This document shows, in pieces, positions 58,801 through 64,000 of a DNA stretch of 64,000 nt. The first letter of the stretch is position 1, and every line of letters starts with the position of its first letter. Origin of the DNA: Biscogniauxia marginata. Its lineage: Eukaryota; Ascomycota; Sordariomycetes; Xylariales; Xylariaceae. The notes under the pieces were generated by a model. That model saw nothing but the letters and a program-made list of their open reading frames with translations, did not search any database and was not told the DNA's origin. The position numbers were made by a program, and so were the translations under genes. The stretch lies in the NCBI GenBank assembly GCA_022695795.1, contig MU404060.1:614749-678748 (forward strand), given 5' to 3'.

Positions 58801-61800
58801 CGATGATTTTGACGACGATCTTCGGGATGTTCTGCGCCGATGTGGTTGCAAGGGCGAAAAGATTTGTTTCATCATGGACGAATCCAACGTTCTAGACTCG
58901 GGTTTCCTAGAGAGAATGAATACCTTGCTCGCCAATGCAGAAGTTCCTGGTCTTTTCGAGGGAGACGACTTCGCTGCATTGATGACGGCTTGCAAGGAAG
59001 GAGCTCAGCGACAAGGCCTACTCCTAGACTCACAGGAAGAGCTCTATAAGTGGTTCACGCAACAGATCGTCAAGAACTTGCACGTCGTCTTCACTATGAA
59101 CCCGCCCGAAGATGGGCTATCATCTAAAGCTGCTACCAGTCCAGCCTTGTTCAACCGATGTGTCCTCAATTGGTTCGGTGACTGGTCTGACCAAGCACTC
59201 TTCCAAGTAGCCAATGAGTTGACTCACTCCATCGACCTAGATAAGCCAAATTTCATAGCACCCGACAGTATTCCCGTTGCTTATCGCGCCCTGAATCTCC
59301 CTCCTTCTCACAGAGAGACTATTATCAACTCTATGGTGTATATCCACTACTCTCTGCAGCGCTTCAACGCTAAGCTTCAGAAGCAACAAGGTAAAGTGAC
59401 ATTCCTCACCCCGCGGCACTTCCTCGACTTTGTTGCGCAATACGTCAAACTTTACAACGAGAAACGCGAGGACCTCGAGGAGCAGCAGCGCCACCTCAAC
59501 GTCGGTCTCGACAAGCTCAGGGACACGGTCGAGAAAGTCCGGGACCTTAGAGCCAGCTTAGCTGAAAAGAAGACACAACTCGAGGCGAAAGACGCCGAAG
59601 CCAACGAAAAGCTACAGCGCATGGTTGCTGATCAGCGCGAAGCTGAGCAACGCAAGAATACTTCCCTAGAAATTCAGGCAGCTCTCGAAAAGCAAGAAGC
59701 AGAGGTGGCATCTCGAAAAGAGGTCGTTTTACACGATCTCGCCCAAGCAGAACCTGCTGTCGAAGAGGCAAAGGCTAGTGTCAGCAACATCAAACGTCAG
59801 CATTTGACAGAAGTCCGATCCATGGGTAATCCACCTCAAGGTGTCCGCCTTTCGATGGAGTCCGTTTGCACTCTGCTTGGCCACAAAATCGCAGATTGGA
59901 AGAGCGTTCAGGCTGTTGTGCGCCGAGATGACTTCATCGCAAGCATCGTAAACTTTGACAACGAGAAGCAAATGACCAAGGCCTTGAGAACCAAGATGCG
60001 ATCAAGTTTCCTGAACAATTCGGAGTTCACTTACGAAAAGGTCAACCGTGCCAGTAAAGCTTGTGGTCCCCTCGTTCAGTGGGTGGAGGCCCAAGTCAAC
60101 TATTCTGAGATTCTTGATCGTGTGGGCCCCTTGAGAGAAGAGGTCGACCAACTCGAGGAGCAAGCTCTTCAGACTAAGGCCGAGGCGAAGGCTGTTGAAA
60201 ATACGATCACCAGTTTAGAAGAAAGCATCGCAACTTATAAGACAGAATACGCAGCTCTCATCAGTGAGACGCAAGCTATCAAGGCGGAAATGTCTCGTGT
60301 CCAATTCAAGGTTGACCGAAGTGTTCGCCTTCTCGACAGCCTGTCATCTGAACGGACTCGGTGGGAGGATGGGAGCAAGTCTTTCGAAACACAAATCAGT
60401 ACTCTGGTTGGAGACGTTCTGGTCGCAGCAGCTTTCTTGGCCTACAGCGGTCTCTATGACCAGACATTCCGAAAGACGATGATGGAGGATTGGCTTCACC
60501 AACTTCACCTCTCAGGTGTCAACTTCAAGCCGCACAATCCTATGACCGAGTACTTGTCTACTGCTGATGAGCGGCTCTCTTGGCAAGAAAATACACTCCC
60601 GGTTGATGACCTTTGTACCGAGAATGCTATCATTCTTCAGCGATTCAACCGTTATCCGCTCATTATCGATCCATCTGGCAGAGTTACGGAATTCCTCCTA
60701 CGTGAATGCAAGGATCGTCGTCTCACCGTGACCAGTTTCCTGGATGACTCCTTCACTAAACAATTAGAGAGCTCTCTTCGATTCGGCAATCCAATTCTCA
60801 TCCAGGATGCCGAGCATCTAGATCCCATCCTAAACCACGTCTTAAACAAGGAATACCAGAAGACTGGTGGTCGTGTTCTCATCCAACTTGGCAAGCAACA
60901 AATCGACTTCTCGCCTGCCTTTAAGATCTATCTTTCTACCCGTGATCCCTCGGCTACGTTCGCTCCCGACATCTGTAGTCGGACCACTTTTGTCAACTTT
61001 ACTGTCACTCAGAGCAGTCTTCAGACTCAGTCCCTTAACGATGTTCTAAAATCTGAGAGACCGGACGTTGATGAAAGGCGGTCAAATCTCATCAAACTGC
61101 AAGGTGAATTCAAAGTGCATCTTCGGCAGCTTGAGAAGCGTCTCTTACAAGCTCTCAACGAGTCACGCGGCAACATTCTTGATGATGACAACGTCATCGA
61201 GACTCTCGAGACGCTTAAGACAGAGGCTGCCGAGATTACGGCCAAGATGAGCAATACTGAAGGTGTAATGGCCGAGGTTGATGAGATCACGCTTCAGTAT
61301 AGTATCATTGCGCGATCTTGCAGTGCTGTGTTTGCTGTGCTTGAGCAACTACATTATCTCAACCACTTTTACCAGTTCTCGTTGCAGTATTTCCTAGACA
61401 TCTTTCACTCCGTGTTGCATGGCAACAAGAACCTTGCGAACGAGACAAATCACAATATCCGGAGAGATATCATTATCAAGGACTTGTTCGTGACCACTTT
61501 CAAGAGAACCGCACTAGGGCTTCTCCAGAAAGATCGGATCACACTAGCCATGCTGCTTGCTCAAGCATCTCCTTACAAGATGGATAAAGGTTTGATTGAC
61601 ATTATCCTTGATGATCGGATCGAGGGCAAGGATCTTTCGACCGACAGCGACGCTAAAGATGACGCCTTCACTCGAGCCAGGAGACTTGGCGCCTTGAAAG
61701 ACAAACTGGACCAAGTACCATCTGACGCCTGGGATAAATTCTTATCAGAAGAGCTTGCAGAGAACTTCGTGCCTCAAATTTGGGGATCTGACACCGAACC

Positions 61801-62986
61801 ATTCGACCAGGGACTACTTTCACTTATCCTCGTGAAGCTCTTCCGTCTCGACCGTTTCGTACCCGCCGCCGAGCGCTTTGTTACCTCGGTATTTGGTACC
61901 GACTTGTTCGACATTGTGGAAGATCTCAAAGAGACTGTTGAGCAGGTCTCTTCTATTCGTCCTATCTCGCTCGTTTCAAGCCCTGGTTTCGACGCCAGCT
62001 ACAAGGTAGACAATCTGGTAGAGAGGATGCGCGTCAGATGTACCAACATCGCCATGGGATCGAACGAAAGCATCGCCAGCGCGGACAAGGCTATTAGCAA
62101 TGCGGCGCAGGTCGGAAATTGGGTCCTGATCAAGAACGTCCACCTTGCACCTACGTGGTTGCAATCGCTCGAGAAGCGCATGGAGTCGCTCAACCCTCAC
62201 TCAGACTTCAGACTGTTCCTATCGATGGAGTCGAGCCCGAAGATTCCCGTCAACCTCCTTCGCGCATCTCGTGTGCTCATGTATGAGCAACCAGCCGGTG
62301 TTAGAGCCAACATGAAGGATTCGATGTCTTCGATCTCAACACGCACTACCAAGAGTCCGGTTGAACGCACTAGGCTGTACCTGCTTCTCTCGTTCCTACA
62401 CGCTGTAGTTCAGGAGCGACTGCGATACGCGCCCAATCTAGGGTGGAAGGGCTTCTGGGAGTTTAATGACAGTGACGTAAGTGTTTAAAATTTGTCATGC
62501 ATTCGTAGGAAGATACTAACAGACATGCAGTATGAATGTTCGGCCTTTATTATTGATACCTGGATTGAATCTGTGGCACAAAACCGAACAAACATTGCAC
62601 CGCAGAATATCCCGTGGGACATGGTCCGCTATCTTGTACGCGAGACGTACGGCGGCAAGATCGACGATGAAGGAGATTACAACCAGCTCACCGAGCTAGT
62701 CAACCAGTTCCTAACGCCATCAGCCTACGACATTGGACACAAGCTAGTTGAAAGTTCAGAGAAGGATGGGCAGGAGTCGAGCTTGATCGTTCCGTCGGGC
62801 ACATCGCTACAAGAGTTCATGGGCTGGATCCACAAGCTGCCAGAGCGTGAGCCACCGACGTACCTAGGTCTGCCGGCCAACGCGGAGAAGCTATTGTTGG
62901 TAGGCCTCGGCCGAAGCCTGATCCAGAACCTAAGGAAGGTTACCGAGTTGTTAGACGAGGGAGAGCAGTTGGTGACCGAGGCTTAG
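49819..62986 (+). CDS. nudA: Cytoplasmic dynein 1 heavy chain
   Basis: Minus-end-directed microtubule motor (nudA of Aspergillus, ro-1 of Neurospora, DYN1 of yeast), needed for nuclear distribution and endosome transport. Exons are 49819-50110, 50175-62476 and 62531-62986, giving 4349 residues, full length for the family. The N-terminal tail (1 to about 1400) carries dimerisation and intermediate-chain binding; the linker follows. Walker A lysines can be placed in AAA1 (Lys1945, GPAGTGKTE), AAA2 (Lys2240, GNSGSGKS), AAA3 (Lys2605, GPPGSGKT) and AAA4 (Lys2947, GVSGSGKT). The stalk helix starts near 3190 ([13 protein letters not shown]). The microtubule-binding domain, about 3280-3400, has [21 protein letters not shown]. 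The second stalk helix follows, then AAA5, AAA6 and the C-terminal domain. Introns of 64 and 54 bases sit only at the ends. No key residue appears missing. Confidence 0.97.
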
Positions 62987-64000
62987 GGTGATGGTGTATG
63001 AGTTGTATGAAGAGAAGAGTGTATCATGGTTGGTGTATGATTGAAGACGAGACGTTCAAGGTGGATGAGGCGTGAGGGAAGATGCTACGAATACTTGGAC
63101 GGCGTATGGTTTATTTCTTTTCTCCCCCTTTTCTGGTTGCTTCATTTACACAATAGGGAATATTGATACCCTGAACATAGATTGTATCCATTCTCCTTTT
63201 GTCTCATGTCCTAGAGGGACATACATAGATTAAATGCTTCATTCGTACCATTGAGCACCCCTATGGAATTTATCGGTGATTTTCGCGTAATAGCCAAGTA
63301 CATTATTCTTCTACATATGATGAAATGAAGTGAGACGACTGAATAGGGGGTCCCACTTACGTAGAGCCGCATGATACCTACTAAGGTAAGGTACCTGACC
63401 TACCCACCCTACCTACGTAGACCACCTAGTCTCGGAAACTTTTTTTTGTTTCTCTCGATGCTACCTTCTACGATGGGGTTTCGTGGGGGGGAGGGGGTGT
63501 TTCTTTCCCCATCCATTGCTCAAAACTACGGACGAATCAAGCACGCTTAGTGCCCCACGCCGCCCTCAACTCACTGAGGCCTTATTAGGTAGATCAAGTA
63601 GATCAATCAGCTTACTCTATTATCAGCAGAAGGTGATTTTATGCACGATTTATGCAGGGAGATGGAACTATATACATGCCTAGGTAGGTTAGGTATGTAC
63701 AAATAGTTTAAAAGCCGCCTACGAAAAGTGAACAGTACGGTATACATAGGTATATTTACTTTGCCCCGATTTTATCTTATGATTAAAGAGATAATTTCTT
63801 AGCCGTATCGGAAGCAATTGCCATGTAAATACGTGTTATATATATTATACTCATGGAAGTGTAGCAGTTTCGGACATAAAAGACGAAGTGTTTGACTTGT
63901 TAGATAACATTGTCGCATAAAGACTTCGTCGGGTTAAGGCCGCAGGACCACTAACAGGCCTACCAGGTAGGTTAGGTAAGTGGGGCCCGCACACAAATTT
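62987..64000. other. Downstream flank with repeats
   Basis: Dynein 3' flank followed by non-coding DNA. TACCTACCTACG-type units occur at 63376-63426 and TAGGTAGGTTAGGTA units at 63583-63700 and 63955-63980. No gene seen; the window ends inside an intergenic stretch. Confidence 0.5.
63376..63426. repeat. TACCTACC-type repeat cluster
   Basis: ATACCTACTAAGGTAAGGTA and CTACCCACCCTACCTACGTA units, the same family as the other intergenic clusters. Confidence 0.6.

Overview
The window is nuclear DNA of a filamentous ascomycete (Pezizomycotina), most likely a Sordariomycete. The basis is the gene content (cytoplasmic dynein heavy chain of the nudA/ro-1 type, an SVF1 homologue, an AA9 polysaccharide monooxygenase, a DUF7025 AAA ATPase), the many short introns of about 50-150 bases with GTRNGT donors, CTRAY branch points and YAG acceptors, and gene-sparse stretches of 1-4 kb filled with the tetranucleotide palindrome TACCTAGGTA. 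The order cannot be fixed from the sequence alone. I rebuilt exon structures by hand from reading frame, splice consensus and family knowledge. Every multi-exon model below keeps an open frame across all its junctions.

Layout from left to right: a nine-exon AAA ATPase (+); cystathionine gamma-lyase (+), converging with an F-box protein (-); an NCS1 nucleobase-type permease (-); a poly(ADP-ribose) polymerase (+), converging with an AA9 LPMO (-); mitochondrial chaperonin HSP10 (-); a HAL4/SAT4-type protein kinase (-); mitochondrial ribosomal protein uL11m (-), diverging from SVF1 (+); a divergent, intron-rich histone H4 variant (+); a membrane-associated GNAT acetyltransferase (-); a long AT-rich gap; a C2H2 zinc-finger factor (+); a small F-box/2EXR-like protein (-); a FAR1-domain DNA-binding protein (+); and a complete 4349-residue dynein heavy chain (+) filling the last 13 kb.

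The genes are mostly housekeeping and do not form a cluster. A loose theme of stress and mitochondria can be seen: HSP10 with heat-shock elements, uL11m sharing a 414-base promoter with SVF1, an ion-homeostasis type kinase, and PARP. There is no sign of a biosynthetic cluster, an intact transposon, a CRISPR array or a recognisable tRNA/rRNA gene.

The most interesting items are the H4 variant, built from seven exons including two of 17 and 16 bases; an LPMO that appears to lack the conserved second-sphere histidine; an AAA ATPase whose P-loop coding is flanked by a GC-AG intron, a 25-base exon and a 332-base intron; an HSP10 gene whose first coding exon is only ATG; and two very AT-rich islands that may be RIP-degraded repeat relics.
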